Part shown: piece after piece, positions 1 through 9,168 of the stretch
Numbering within the stretch: position 1 is the first letter of the stretch
Layout of the letters: every line of letters begins with the position of its first letter
From: Formosimonas limnophila
GTDB lineage: Bacteria > Pseudomonadota > Gammaproteobacteria > Burkholderiales > Burkholderiaceae
NCBI RefSeq assembly: GCF_014652675.1
Contig: NZ_BMZG01000004.1
Location: forward strand, 172,623 to 236,622
Reading direction: 5' to 3'
Length of the DNA: 64,000 nucleotides
Made by a program: the position numbers and the translations under genes
Notes under the pieces: generated by a model
What the model was told of the DNA's origin: nothing
Database searches by the model: none
The model's input: the letters and a program-made list of their open reading frames with translations, nothing else

Positions 1-1640
1 TCCAACTGAGCTTGTGCTGCCAAAGCAGCACGTGCGCTGTGCCATGCGCTGATGGTCAGGCCTGCGAGTTTGAGGTAGGGCACTGAGCCTGCGAAGACAT
101 TGTTCGGGTTGGATTTGGTGTGCGCCAGTACATGAGCGACGACGCTGCGATATGCTGCGTTTGCTGCGGACAGTGACGTGGCGATGGCTGTGAGTGAGGC
201 GTTGCCTGACTGATTTAACTCGCTGACCGTCAGGCCGATTTGATCAGCGAATGACAAGGCCACGGCACCACCGTCACGCAATGTTTTTCGACCGATCAGA
301 TCATTTGCTTGAATCGCGGTTGTGCCTTCGTAAATCGGCAAAATGCGTGCGTCGCGGTAATATTGCGCTGCACCTGTTTCTTCGATAAAGCCCATACCGC
401 CGTGGATTTGTACGCCGAGACTGGTCACGTCAATGGACTGCTCGGTCGAGTAGCCTTTGACGAGTGGTACCATGAATTCGTATTGTGCCAATGCGGCGGC
501 TCGTACTTCTGCATCCGCATGATGGTGAGCGATGTCTGATAAACCCGCTGCGTGATAGGCCATGGCGCGACAGGCTTCGATGGTGGATTTCATGGTGAGC
601 AGCATGCGTTTGACATCGGGGTGGTGAATGATGGCGACGGCTTCGCGTGCGCTGCCATCGACGGGGCGGCTTTGCAAGCGTTCACGTGCGTAGCTGAGTG
701 CATGCTGGTATGAGCGTTCCATCACCGATAAGCCTTGAATGCCGACGGCGAAACGAGCGGCGTTCATCATGATGAACATGTATTCGAGACCACGGTTTTC
801 TTCACCGATGAGGTAGCCTGTCGCACCGCCGTTGTCACCGAATTGGAGTACTGCCGTTGGGCTGGCTTTAATGCCGAGTTTGTGTTCGAGAGACAAACAT
901 TGCACATCGTTTGGTGCGCCAAGCGAGCCATCTGGATTGACATTGACTTTCGGGACGATGAACAGCGAAATGCCTTTGATGTCTTCAGGTGCGCTTGGTG
1001 TGCGGGCGAGCACGAGATGAATAATATTCTCTGCTAAGTCATGGTCACCGTAGGTGATGAAAATTTTCGTGCCGAACACTTTATAAGTGCCATCGGCTTG
1101 CGGTTCAGCACGCGTGCGCACGAGCGCCAAGTCTGAACCTGCTTGCGGCTCGGTCAAGTTCATTGAGCCTGTCCATTGGCCTGAAATCATGCGTGGGATG
1201 AATAATTGTTTTTGTTCTTCTGAGCCTGCGGTGAGCAAGGCTTCAATCGAGCCATCGGTGAGCAGAGAGCACAGCGCAAAGGATAAATTCGCTGAGTTGA
1301 GCATTTCCATACAAGCAGTCGCGAGGAGTTTGGGCAGGTTTTGGCCGCCGACGTCTTCGGGATGTGAGAGGCCTTGCCAGCCGCCTTGGGTGTATTGGTC
1401 AAACGCATTTTTGAAGCCTGCGGTGGTGGTGACTTTGCCATCCTTGAGGAATGACGGTTCGAGGTCGCCCAAGCGATTGAGCGGTGCGATGACGTCTTGT
1501 GTGAGTTTGGCCGCTTCGTCCATCACGCCTGCGATGGTGTCAAAGTCGATTTCGCTATGGATGTCAGCGAGGATTTGGTTCGCATTGGCGACGTGCTCAA
1601 GGGTGAATAGCATGTCTTTTTGGGGGGCTGTATAGGTCAT
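1..1640 (-). CDS. Acyl-CoA dehydrogenase, C-terminus beyond left edge
   Basis: FAD-dependent acyl-CoA dehydrogenase, which oxidises an acyl-CoA thioester at the alpha-beta bond and passes electrons to ETF. The reverse strand reads openly from the ATG at 1640 to the window edge (about 546 codons). It starts MTYTAPQKDMLFTLEHV and has a GGAGAG ribosome site seven bases upstream. Recognisable segments are the middle-domain stretch MNLTEPQAGSDLALVRTRAE, the LGIKASPT region, and GVQIHGGMGFIEE near the FAD-contact region. The N-terminal extension and length fit the large (about 600-residue) subfamily with an extra C-terminal domain; the last part is outside the window. It lies just downstream of etfBA, its probable electron acceptor, but an intervening terminator suggests its own promoter. 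Chain-length specificity cannot be read from the sequence. Confidence 0.9.
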   Translation of the reverse strand, partial: MTYTAPQKDMLFTLEHVANANQILADIHSEIDFDTIAGVMDEAAKLTQDVIAPLNRLGDLEPSFLKDGKVTTTAGFKNAFDQYTQGGWQGLSHPEDVGGQNLPKLLATACMEMLNSANLSFALCSLLTDGSIEALLTAGSEEQKQLFIPRMISGQWTGSMNLTEPQAGSDLALVRTRAEPQADGTYKVFGTKIFITYGDHDLAENIIHLVLARTPSAPEDIKGISLFIVPKVNVNPDGSLGAPNDVQCLSLEHKLGIKASPTAVLQFGDNGGATGYLIGEENRGLEYMFIMMNAARFAVGIQGLSVMERSYQHALSYARERLQSRPVDGSAREAVAIIHHPDVKRMLLTMKSTIEACRAMAYHAAGLSDIAHHHADAEVRAAALAQYEFMVPLVKGYSTEQSIDVTSLGVQIHGGMGFIEETGAAQYYRDARILPIYEGTTAIQANDLIGRKTLRDGGAVALSFADQIGLTVSELNQSGNASLTAIATSLSAANAAYRSVVAHVLAHTKSNPNNVFAGSVPYLKLAGLTISAWHSARAALAAQAQL

Positions 1641-1746
1641 TTGTCTCTCCGATGGGACTTTTTGTTGTGTTGCGGTTCATTCTTCTACTCTTGCACAGCT
1701 GGCAAAATGTTAGAAATGAAACGATGGTGCTATTTTTAATCAGTAA

Positions 1747-1777
1747 AAAACCCAGTCGAATGTATTCACTGGGTTTT
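1747..1777 (-). terminator. Rho-independent terminator of etfBA
   Basis: On the minus strand AAACCCAGT and ACTGGGTTT form a stem followed by a T run, directly after the etfA stop codon. Confidence 0.8.
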
Positions 1778-1784
1778 GTGTGCC

Positions 1785-2714
1785 TTACAGCGCGTTGGTT
1801 AGTTGTGGCACGACTTCAAACAAATCGCCAACAATGCCGTAGTCCGCAATTTGGAAAATCGGTTCGTCTGGGTTTTTATTGATGGCGACGATGACTTTTG
1901 AGTCTTTCATACCCGCTTGGTGTTGAATGGCACCCGAAATGCCGACAGCAATGTACAACTGCGGCGCGACGATTTTACCGGTTTGGCCGACTTGTAAATC
2001 ATTGGGCACAAAGCCTGCATCGACGGCGGCGCGTGACGCACCCATGGCGGCGCCGAGTTTGTCAGCGAGCGCTTCAATGATTTTAAAATTCTCAGAAGAG
2101 CCGACACCACGACCACCAGAGACAACGATTGAGGCAGCGGTCAATTCAGGGCGATCCGATTTAACGACTTCTCGAGAGACGAATGTTGCGCCGTTGCCAG
2201 CAGGTTGAACCGATTGTGCTTCAATCGCGGCAGAACCACCAGCGGCGGCTGCGGCGTCAAAGCCCGTGGTGCGCACGGTGATAACTTTGATCGCGTCAGT
2301 CGCCCGTACGGTGGCGAGGACATTGCCTGCATAAATCGGGCGAACGAATGTGTCAGCCGATTCAACTTTAATGATGTCAGAAACTTGTGCGACGTCAAGC
2401 TTGGCGGCGACGCGTGGCAAAACGCTTTTGCCAATCGAGGTGGCTGGTGCGAGGATGTGGCTGTAGTTGCCTGCGATGGCTAGGATTTGCGCGGCAATCG
2501 CTTCACTGGTTTGATTGGCGAGCGAAGCATCATCAAAAGTGATGACTTTTGACACACCAGCGATGGCCGCGGCTGAAGTGGCTGCCGCAGCAATACCTGA
2601 GCCGAGCACGGCGACATGGATGTCACCACCGATTTGGGTGGCCGCGGTGACTGTATTTAGTGTTGATTTGAGGACGGCGTTGTTGTCGTGTTCTGCAATG
2701 ATTAAAATGGTCAT
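1785..2714 (-). CDS. etfA: Electron transfer flavoprotein alpha subunit
   Basis: Alpha subunit of ETF (309 aa, usual length). It binds FAD and carries electrons from acyl-CoA dehydrogenases to ETF-ubiquinone oxidoreductase. The C-terminal half holds the FAD-domain signature: [20 protein letters not shown], then [22 protein letters not shown], then [16 protein letters not shown] and a closing [17 protein letters not shown]. The N-terminal half ([20 protein letters not shown]) is the variable ETF alpha/beta fold. It follows etfB by 26 bases in the same direction, forming the standard etfBA pair, with an acyl-CoA dehydrogenase next. It is complete, with no missing motifs. Confidence 0.96.
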   Translation of the reverse strand: MTILIIAEHDNNAVLKSTLNTVTAATQIGGDIHVAVLGSGIAAAATSAAAIAGVSKVITFDDASLANQTSEAIAAQILAIAGNYSHILAPATSIGKSVLPRVAAKLDVAQVSDIIKVESADTFVRPIYAGNVLATVRATDAIKVITVRTTGFDAAAAAGGSAAIEAQSVQPAGNGATFVSREVVKSDRPELTAASIVVSGGRGVGSSENFKIIEALADKLGAAMGASRAAVDAGFVPNDLQVGQTGKIVAPQLYIAVGISGAIQHQAGMKDSKVIVAINKNPDEPIFQIADYGIVGDLFEVVPQLTNAL

Positions 2715-2740
2715 GAAGATTCTCCAGTATTGTTATGTGA

Positions 2741-3490
2741 TTACAAAACTTTCGCTTCGTTGCGAAGTTTGTCTAATAAAGTCGCAACGTCAGGCACGAT
2801 GATGCCGGCTTTGCGCGTTGGAGGATCCATGACTTTGAGGGTTTTGAGACGGGGTGTGACATCCACACCGAGTGCTTCTGGGGTGGTGGTATCAAGCGGT
2901 TTTTTCTTCGCTTTCATGATGTTAGGCAGAGTTGCGTAGCGTGGTTCATTCAGACGCAAATCCGTAGTGATGACCGCAGGCAGACTCATGGACAATGTTT
3001 CCAAACCGCCATCGATTTCGCGTGTGACAGTGGCTTTGCCATCGGCAATCACAACTTTAGAGGCGAATGTCGCTTGTGGCATGTCAGTCAAGGCGGCGAG
3101 CATTTGACCCGTTTGGTTTGAGTCGTCGTCAATGGCTTGTTTGCCCAGAATGACGAGGTCTGGTGATTCATTTTTAACCACAGCCGCTAGAAGCTTAGCA
3201 ACCGCGAGTGGTTGGAGTGTTTCATTGGTTTCAATCAAAATGCCACGATCAGCACCGAGTGCCATTGCACTGCGCAAGGTTTCTGTGCATTGAGTCACGC
3301 CTGCAGAGACTGCGATGATTTCAGTAACAATCCCCGCTTCTTTGAGACGCACGGCCTCTTCGACGGCGATTTCGCAAAAAGGATTCATGGACATTTTCGC
3401 GCTGGCGATGTCAACATCGGTGCCTGCGGCATTGACGCGGGCTTTGACGTTGTAATCGACAACGCGTTTGACAGGAATTAATACTTTCAT
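2741..3490 (-). CDS. etfB: Electron transfer flavoprotein beta subunit
   Basis: Beta subunit of the ETF heterodimer (249 aa, family length); it binds AMP structurally and supports the electron-transfer loop. It begins [20 protein letters not shown], the characteristic ETF-beta N-terminus. It contains [18 protein letters not shown] and [17 protein letters not shown], and the recognition-loop region [20 protein letters not shown]. It is first in the etfBA operon; a TATAAT hexamer lies about 50 bases upstream of the start. It is complete and canonical. Confidence 0.96.
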   Translation of the reverse strand: MKVLIPVKRVVDYNVKARVNAAGTDVDIASAKMSMNPFCEIAVEEAVRLKEAGIVTEIIAVSAGVTQCTETLRSAMALGADRGILIETNETLQPLAVAKLLAAVVKNESPDLVILGKQAIDDDSNQTGQMLAALTDMPQATFASKVVIADGKATVTREIDGGLETLSMSLPAVITTDLRLNEPRYATLPNIMKAKKKPLDTTTPEALGVDVTPRLKTLKVMDPPTRKAGIIVPDVATLLDKLRNEAKVL

Positions 3491-3541
3491 GAAGGGTCTC
3501 CGTGTGAGCGTTTTTGAGCGGTTTGGTTAACCAAGCGAGCC

Positions 3542-3570
3542 ATTATACGCGCAGCCTTTGTGTTTGTGCG
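3542..3570 (-). promoter_or_regulatory. Probable sigma70 promoter of etfBA
   Basis: On the minus strand a perfect TATAAT (3547-3542) precedes etfB by about 50 bases. The -35 box about 17 bases further up is weak, so only the -10 is strongly supported. Confidence 0.45.
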
Positions 3571-3722
3571 CGCTTCTCCTGCTGAGCTTTTTGGCGTGAA
3601 GCATAAAAATAGCACAGTCGTTCGATTTGCGCAATGCTTTTTGAGTCTGCCTATTATGTAAGGAGCTTGACACGTCTGTTATGATGGTTGCACGAGGTCA
3701 AAAAAGTTTGGTCTCGCTTCAC

Positions 3723-3747
3723 GCTGAGTGGCATTATCACCCAGCGC
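3723..3747 (+). other. Hairpin in the 5' untranslated region of the ZIP gene
   Basis: CGCTG-A-GTG ... CAC-C-CAGCG forms a stem with one mismatch, 35 bases upstream of the ZIP ATG. An extended -10 element (TGTTATGAT, near 3677) lies upstream. A role in metal-dependent control is only a guess. Confidence 0.3.
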
Positions 3748-3781
3748 ATTACTATTAAATGAAAGTCGTAAAGGTATTTAT

Positions 3782-4648
3782 ATGAATTATTCTGTTCTTT
3801 TTCAAATTATTGGAGTTAATCTAATCTTGGTGATTGCGAGTCTCTTGATGGCTGCTGTCGCTGGAATTTGGCTTTACAACAAAGGTGCTCAGCATCTGGT
3901 TAGTTTGGCTGCAGGTGCGTTGTTGGCCATGGCATTACTGAGGTTGCTGCCTGAAGCACAAGAAGGCTTGGTTGAGCAAGGGTTGTCACATAATTCGTTA
4001 TTTGTGTTTTTGTTAATTGGACTGGTTGGTTTCTTTTTATTGGAAAAGCTATCTTTGTTTCGCCACAATCATCATCATGAGCACGACGGACATGACCACC
4101 ACCATGGTTTTGATAAAGAAGAAGCTGGACGTGGTGGGTGGATGATTTTGGTCGGTAGTGGTGTGCATAATTTTGCCGATGGTTTGCTGATTGCCGCGGC
4201 GTTTTTAACCGATGTCCGATTGGGCTGGCTCACCGCGGTGAGTATCGGTTTGCATGAAATCATGCACAAATTGAGTGATTTTTCGGTGCTGCTAAATGCG
4301 GGGTTTACCCGTGTTCGTGCACTGGCGTATACACTGGCTTGTGGTCTAATGGCTGTGCTGGGAGGTGTGCTGGGGTTTTATGTTTTATCAGGATTTGAAA
4401 GTTTTGTACCTTATGTCTTGGTGGTGTCGGCCAGCTCGTTTCTGTACATTGCTGTTGCTGATTTGATTCCACAGATTAACGCGCACAAAGGACTTCGTGC
4501 AGGATTGACTCAAGCGGCCATGCTGCTGTGTGGTGTGGCATTGGTTTGGCTTTTGAGTCCTGCGCACCAACACAGTCACAGCCATGAAATGGAGCAGCAT
4601 GAGCGTGAAGAGCCGCATGCTTTGATGTGGTCGCGCAGCGTATTGTGA
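3782..4648 (+). CDS. ZIP family divalent metal transporter
   Basis: Inner-membrane ZIP permease (288 aa) expected to import Zn2+ or a related divalent metal. About eight hydrophobic segments are visible, with a His-rich cytoplasmic loop (HNHHHEHDGHDHHHG) between TM3 and TM4 and a second His-rich tail (HQHSHSHEMEQHE). TM4 carries the metal-site motif HNFADGLLIAAAF and TM5 carries HEIMHKLSDFSVLL. In TM5 the usual Pro and second acidic residue of HEIPxE are Met and Lys, a departure from the family pattern. I chose the ATG at 3782, with AAAGG upstream, over an in-frame ATG at 3728 because the protein then starts at the first membrane helix. It stands alone, divergent from etfBA, and ends in a strong bidirectional terminator. 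The exact metal is unknown. Confidence 0.88.
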   Translation: MNYSVLFQIIGVNLILVIASLLMAAVAGIWLYNKGAQHLVSLAAGALLAMALLRLLPEAQEGLVEQGLSHNSLFVFLLIGLVGFFLLEKLSLFRHNHHHEHDGHDHHHGFDKEEAGRGGWMILVGSGVHNFADGLLIAAAFLTDVRLGWLTAVSIGLHEIMHKLSDFSVLLNAGFTRVRALAYTLACGLMAVLGGVLGFYVLSGFESFVPYVLVVSASSFLYIAVADLIPQINAHKGLRAGLTQAAMLLCGVALVWLLSPAHQHSHSHEMEQHEREEPHALMWSRSVL

Positions 4649-4654
4649 AAAAAC

Positions 4655-4681
4655 CAGCGTCAAACGGACGCTGTTTTTTTT
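4655..4681. terminator. Bidirectional terminator between converging genes
   Basis: CAGCGTC/GACGCTG stem with an eight-T run on the plus strand and an A run on the other side. It serves both the ZIP gene and the converging response-regulator gene. Confidence 0.85.
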
Positions 4682-4705
4682 GAGTCTTTGGCAGAGCAGC
4701 TTCGA

Positions 4706-5314
4706 CTAAACTTCTAAAACTTGTAGTAAATTAATCAGCTCAACTGCACCCTTAACCCCCATTTTTTTAAAGATACTGGCGCGGTGCACCTCGACCGTGC
4801 GAACAGCCATCTCAAGGTCAATAGCAATGTCACGGTTGGCCTTACCATTGAGAATGCCTTCCATCACATCTAATTCTCGCGGGCTTAGCTGATTCAAGCG
4901 GTCGCGAATGACTTCTGACTGACTGGCGTTTGTTTGGCGTTGTCTGCTTAAAGCGATAGCCTCAAAGACACGGTCAACCAGTTGATTATCGGCAAATGGT
5001 TTTTCAAGAAAATCAAAGGCACCTTGTTTGACGGCTGTGACAGCCAGTGCAATGTCGCCGTGTCCTGATAAAAATATCACAGGCCATTGATGGGCAACTT
5101 CGGGGATTCGTTGAAAAAGCTCAATCCCCGACATGCCTGCACCCATGCGAATATCGAGAATGATGCACGAGGCGGTGTCTTGTGGTAATACGGGTAAGGC
5201 GGCTAAAAATGACTCCCCTGATGCGAAACAATCGCATTTTAAATCGCGAGACTCTAAGAGCCAAGAGAGAGAGTCGCGCAGTGCTTCTTCGTCATCTATG
5301 ACATATACTTGCAT
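4706..5314 (-). CDS. FixJ-type response regulator (REC + LuxR HTH)
   Basis: Two-component response regulator (202 aa). The N-terminal receiver domain shows the acidic pair DDEE near residue 7, the phosphoacceptor Asp in CIILDIRMGAGMSG, and the conserved Lys in DFLEKPF. The C-terminal HTH (about residues 138-200) has the LuxR/FixJ signature LSPRELDVMEGILNGKANRDIA followed by MAVRTVEVHRASIFKKMGVK. It lies 44 bases downstream of a sensor kinase in the same direction, so the two are a cognate pair. Its regulon cannot be inferred; FixJ/TodT/DctR-type partners often control dicarboxylate, redox or aromatic metabolism, but nothing adjacent points to one of these. Confidence 0.92.
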   Translation of the reverse strand: MQVYVIDDEEALRDSLSWLLESRDLKCDCFASGESFLAALPVLPQDTASCIILDIRMGAGMSGIELFQRIPEVAHQWPVIFLSGHGDIALAVTAVKQGAFDFLEKPFADNQLVDRVFEAIALSRQRQTNASQSEVIRDRLNQLSPRELDVMEGILNGKANRDIAIDLEMAVRTVEVHRASIFKKMGVKGAVELINLLQVLEV

Positions 5315-5358
5315 GGTTTTTCCCTTTTATATTGTGTTGACCATTTGGTGAGACTGAT

Positions 5359-7374
5359 TTATTCGATGGTGTCGCTGGATGTGGCAATCGGCAGCGTGAT
5401 ATAAAAAACGCCCCCCACTGAGTCGGCTTTCGCCCACATGCGCCCACCGTTTGATTCTATCATGGTGCGACAGATATTTAGGCCAATACCGACACCATTT
5501 TTCTTGGTTGTATAAAACGCTTGAAACACCGCTTCGACTTTCTCGGCTGGGATTCCAGGACCATTGTCAAAAATACCCAGCAAAATGTGTTGATCCGAAT
5601 ACTTGGACGCTGTAATGGTAATGATTTTTTTCTCATTGCTGTGATGGTTCATCGCGTCAATCGCGTTGCGAATGACATTGATGAGTGTTTGTTGAATCAT
5701 GCCGCTGTCAACAAAGATTTCTGGCAACTCCACATCAGCAACTTCATTGCGAATCGTGCATTGATGCTGACGCAGCTCAAGCTCCATAAATTCGAGTGCC
5801 TGCTCAATAATCTCGTGCACGTTGGTGTGCCGTGGCGAGAACTCTTTTTGACGCACGAATTGCATGACGCGCCGTGCCACATGTGCTGCTCGCTCGGCTT
5901 GTCTGCGGATTTTTTCGGTGATTTCGATGAGCTTTTCGGTGGAGACGGAACTGCTGTCTTTTTGTATGCGGTTAGACAAGCCCGTGGCATAGCCTGATAT
6001 GGCCGACAGCGGCTGGTTTAACTCGTGTGCGATGGAAGAAGCCATCTCGCCCATGTTGAGCAAGTGGTTAATTGATTCTAAGCGTTTTTGCTCTGAGGCT
6101 TGAAAAGCTTGCAGGGTTTTTCGTTCGGTCACGTCTTCAACTGAAGTGATCCAGCCAATCCGTTGTTGGTCTTCATCATAAAGCAAACCACCTCGCATCA
6201 CTGTATCAATCAACTCACCATTTTTTTTGCGCATCTTGATTTCGAGATGGTCGGTCATCAGGTCTCCACCTGCCAAAATCATGTCGCGCATTGCCATGAG
6301 TTTTTTGGTTTCTTCGAGCGGAATATACGGAAGTGGCGGTGGGATATAGAGAATTTCTTCGGGTGTGTAGCCAATCATGTTGCAAAACGCAGGGTTGGTG
6401 TAAATGATTGCACCATCAAGCGAGTGGGCTCGAACGCCGATGGCAAGTGAGTTTTCGATGGCGTGTCGCAGATTGTGCTGTTGGCGTAATTCTTTCTCTG
6501 TCGCGCGGCGGCGGCCAATATCGCGTGCCAATAAAAGAACACTGATGAGCAACGCGAGTAATAAACCAAGCATGCCCAATAACAAAGTACGCAGCACCCA
6601 TGCTTGACCATCTGGGTAAATTTGAGCTGTGAATGTGAGTGTGGTGTTTGCTAATTTGATGTCACGATCGACTGTCGGAATTGTGCTGTCAAAGCTCGTG
6701 TGTTTGTCATGCTGCGTTGTGTAGATGGATGTGTCCTTGCGAAATACATGGGCATGGTATTTATCCACAAACCACTTGGGAATGACATCATCGAGCATTT
6801 GACTGAGGTTGTACTGAATTTTAATTAAACCGACCGTGTTGCTCTTTCCATCAAAGATTGGCTGAAAAGTGGTTGCTTCAAACGTTTGATCTTGCATTGC
6901 AAATGGCCCAGTGTTTTGTACACTGCGTTTGGCCAATGCTGCGTCTAAACCACTTTGTTCGATGAGGTCGCGCTCAATGGGCGCTTTGCTGATTTTTTGC
7001 TTGATGGGGGACGTCGTTGACAACAGCTGACCTTGCGTGTCAAACCACGAGACAGAGACCAGCTCTTGATTAGACTCAATGAGTTTACTACCTCGCTCAG
7101 AGAATGCGCTGTGTGGTAGATTGAGTCGTTCGATGTCTTGAACCAAGTTTAAGACTTGGGTTTGTTGATTGGCTAAGCGACTTTGAATGGTTTGATCTAA
7201 CCAGTATAGGTCTGATGTGAGCACATCAATGTTTTCTTGGTGCTCTTTTTTGGTCACTTTTTGATAGGTTTGCAAACCGATTGGCAAGAGAATTAAAATC
7301 ATGAGCAAAGGTAGCCAGTACCAAATACGGTATCTGCTAATGAATTCTTTGCTTTGGGCCACGGTATTATACAT
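5359..7374 (-). CDS. Membrane sensor histidine kinase with periplasmic sensor and PAS
   Basis: Sensor kinase (671 aa) for the adjacent FixJ-type regulator. Order of parts: TM1 (about 18-36), a large periplasmic domain (about 40-255), TM2 (WVLRTLLLGMLGLLLALLIS), a PAS domain with PAC-like tail ending WITSVEDVTERK, a HisKA box with the phosphoacceptor His in SSIAHELNQPLSA, then an HATPase domain with N box NVIRNAIDAM, G1 DNGPGIP and G2 GIGLNICRTMIES. The architecture resembles DctB/FixL-like group 4 kinases. Its ATG is two bases after the stop of the HAD gene upstream, implying co-transcription and coupling. The ligand sensed by the periplasmic domain is not recognisable. Confidence 0.92.
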   Translation of the reverse strand: MYNTVAQSKEFISRYRIWYWLPLLMILILLPIGLQTYQKVTKKEHQENIDVLTSDLYWLDQTIQSRLANQQTQVLNLVQDIERLNLPHSAFSERGSKLIESNQELVSVSWFDTQGQLLSTTSPIKQKISKAPIERDLIEQSGLDAALAKRSVQNTGPFAMQDQTFEATTFQPIFDGKSNTVGLIKIQYNLSQMLDDVIPKWFVDKYHAHVFRKDTSIYTTQHDKHTSFDSTIPTVDRDIKLANTTLTFTAQIYPDGQAWVLRTLLLGMLGLLLALLISVLLLARDIGRRRATEKELRQQHNLRHAIENSLAIGVRAHSLDGAIIYTNPAFCNMIGYTPEEILYIPPPLPYIPLEETKKLMAMRDMILAGGDLMTDHLEIKMRKKNGELIDTVMRGGLLYDEDQQRIGWITSVEDVTERKTLQAFQASEQKRLESINHLLNMGEMASSIAHELNQPLSAISGYATGLSNRIQKDSSSVSTEKLIEITEKIRRQAERAAHVARRVMQFVRQKEFSPRHTNVHEIIEQALEFMELELRQHQCTIRNEVADVELPEIFVDSGMIQQTLINVIRNAIDAMNHHSNEKKIITITASKYSDQHILLGIFDNGPGIPAEKVEAVFQAFYTTKKNGVGIGLNICRTMIESNGGRMWAKADSVGGVFYITLPIATSSDTIE

Positions 7375-7376
7375 AT

Positions 7377-8039
7377 TCAGTTTCGCATCAATAGCTGCTG
7401 CAACTCAGCGACACTGCGCACCAAAATAGCAGGCTGACTACTGGCCAACGTATCTGCGTCATGTGCACCATAAGTGACCCCAATTGCAGTTATGCCTGCC
7501 CCGTGTGCCATATCCACGTCATACGTGGTGTCTCCAATCATGATTGCTTCATCTGGATGAACTTCCAGCTCTTCGAGTAACTCAAACAGCATCTGAGGGT
7601 GTGGCTTAGAGATGGTTTCGTCTGCGGTTCGGGTGGCATCAAAGCGGTTTTTCAATGATGCGTGTTGCAACACACGATTCAGGCCTGCACGAGACTTACC
7701 TGTAGCGACGGCGGTGAGTTTATTTTGTGTGCGTAAGCCATCAAGCAAAGAGGTAACCCCCTCAAACAGAGTCACAATCTCTTCACCGCTAAAATAATGA
7801 CGGCGATATGATTGCATGAATACCTCGGTTTGTGTTGCGCTGAGTGGGCCAACTAAGGCCTCGATGGCTTCAGTGAAACCGAGGCCTATGACTTTTTGAG
7901 CGTCTTTTAGAGTGGGAATCGGTTGATTGATGGCTGCACAGGACTGTTGTAATGCGTGACCTATAATGCCTGTTGAGTCGAACAGCGTGCCATCCCAGTC
8001 AAATATCACCAGTTTCTTATGGTAAAAATCATGGTGCAT
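7377..8039 (-). CDS. HAD-superfamily phosphatase (Gph-like)
   Basis: HAD-IA hydrolase (220 aa). Motif I is VIFDWDGTLFDS with the nucleophile and acid Asp residues. Motif II lies in LTAVATGKSRAGLNRVL, the conserved Lys in ISKPHPQ, and motif IV in AIMIGDTTYDVDMA. The helical cap between motifs I and II is the type found in phosphoglycolate phosphatase and PpaX-like enzymes. Substrate is not determinable; it could act on 2-phosphoglycolate or another small phosphate ester. It precedes the sensor kinase by two bases and follows the MerR-like gene by 31 bases, so it probably belongs to a transcription unit running from the translation cluster into the two-component system. Confidence 0.88.
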   Translation of the reverse strand: MHHDFYHKKLVIFDWDGTLFDSTGIIGHALQQSCAAINQPIPTLKDAQKVIGLGFTEAIEALVGPLSATQTEVFMQSYRRHYFSGEEIVTLFEGVTSLLDGLRTQNKLTAVATGKSRAGLNRVLQHASLKNRFDATRTADETISKPHPQMLFELLEELEVHPDEAIMIGDTTYDVDMAHGAGITAIGVTYGAHDADTLASSQPAILVRSVAELQQLLMRN

Positions 8040-8070
8040 GTTTGTTCATCCTATGCATGATTGAGTGTGC

Positions 8071-8562
8071 TTAGTGATTTAATAAATCTCGGGCAATTTT
8101 TAGCTCGTCAATCCATGTTTGGTGGTTTGTTTGGTTTTGCTCGGGTCTCACCTGCGATGTACTAACAGACGGTGTTGTCTCGAGCTTAGGGGCGGGGTCT
8201 TCTGCTTCAGTATCGTTCTGACTACTTAATTCAAGCTCATTAGTATTGTCGGCTAACAGCTCGAAACCAGCCGGCTCGTCAATGACTTTTACATCCAACT
8301 GTTGGCGTGCGCCTGCTATTGTGTAGCCTTCTTCGTACAGCAGGGCGCGAATTTTTCGTACCAACAAAACCTCATGGTGTTGGTAGTAACGGCGGTTACC
8401 ACGGCGCTTCATCGGACGCAGTTGTTCGAACTCTTGTTCCCAATAGCGCAGGACATACGAGCGAACGCCGCACAGAGTGCTGACTTCACCGATGGTGAAG
8501 TAGCGTTTGGCAGGGATAGCGGGTAAGTCTTGGGTTAAGACGTAGCCTTGCGGTTGGGTCAT
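8071..8562 (-). CDS. MerR-family regulator of the ihfA-linked type
   Basis: Small DNA-binding protein (163 aa) with an N-terminal MerR winged helix: KRYFTIGEVSTLCGVRSYVLRYWEQEFEQL, then RRGNRRYYQHHEVLLVRKIRALLYEEGYTIAGAR. The C-terminal part is low complexity (EDPAPKLETTPSVSTSQ) and lacks metal-binding cysteines, so a metal-sensing role is unlikely. This MerR-like protein directly after ihfA is a conserved feature of beta- and gammaproteobacterial genomes; its target is generally undefined. Spacing to ihfA is 16 bases, consistent with co-transcription. Confidence 0.88.
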   Translation of the reverse strand: MTQPQGYVLTQDLPAIPAKRYFTIGEVSTLCGVRSYVLRYWEQEFEQLRPMKRRGNRRYYQHHEVLLVRKIRALLYEEGYTIAGARQQLDVKVIDEPAGFELLADNTNELELSSQNDTEAEDPAPKLETTPSVSTSQVRPEQNQTNHQTWIDELKIARDLLNH

Positions 8563-8578
8563 GGTGTCGCTTTATGAA

Positions 8579-8983
8579 TTAGGCAAAAGCCGCTTGGTTT
8601 GGCTGTGCAAATGTCGTGCTGTCGGTTGGTGCGGGCGTGCCCTCAACGGCAGCTTTGAATTTTTGGCTGGCGTGAAATGTGACGACGCGACGTGCCGCAA
8701 TCGGCACCATTTCGCCCGTTTTTGGGTTGCGTCCTGGTCGTGAGGCTTTGTCGCGCACGGAAAAATTGCCAAACCCTGACAGTTTGACGATGTCGCCGTG
8801 CTCTAATGCAGTGCGAATTTCTTCAAAAAACGCTTCCACCATTTCTTTGGCTTCGCGTTTATTTAACCCTACTTGGGCAAATAACACCTCTGCTAGCTCT
8901 GCTTTGGTGAGGGTAAATTCACCGCCTGCATCCATCATCAAATCATTTAGGGTGGCTTTGACCACATCGTCATCAAAATTCAT
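8579..8983 (-). CDS. ihfA: Integration host factor alpha subunit
   Basis: Nucleoid protein that bends DNA as a heterodimer with IHF-beta. The HU/IHF fold runs from about residue 22 ([31 protein letters not shown]). The DNA-intercalating arm is [16 protein letters not shown], including the conserved Pro, followed by [18 protein letters not shown]. At 134 aa it is longer than the usual roughly 100, with about 20 extra acidic N-terminal residues ([20 protein letters not shown]) and an Ala/Gln/Thr tail. It sits downstream of pheT, as in most proteobacteria, although here about 400 bases separate the two. Confidence 0.93.
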   Translation of the reverse strand: MNFDDDVVKATLNDLMMDAGGEFTLTKAELAEVLFAQVGLNKREAKEMVEAFFEEIRTALEHGDIVKLSGFGNFSVRDKASRPGRNPKTGEMVPIAARRVVTFHASQKFKAAVEGTPAPTDSTTFAQPNQAAFA

Positions 8984-9168
8984 GTCACATTCCTGCGTCG
9001 CTGCTGTTTTTTGTAAGTCGCTGATTTTAATTCATTTTTAAAACGCGGGTAATGGAAACTCTGCTTTATTTTGGTTCGTTTTGTTACTTTTTGTGAACGG
9101 TTGTTTTTTTACCACGCGCTGTGTTTCGGCTTGACGTTGAAGGTGTTTTGGGCACTGCCTGTTGGTTT

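Noticed and set aside
735..1635. Plus-strand frames opposite the acyl-CoA dehydrogenase
   Set aside because: They are antisense shadows of a clear minus-strand gene, with no recognisable domains or ribosome sites.
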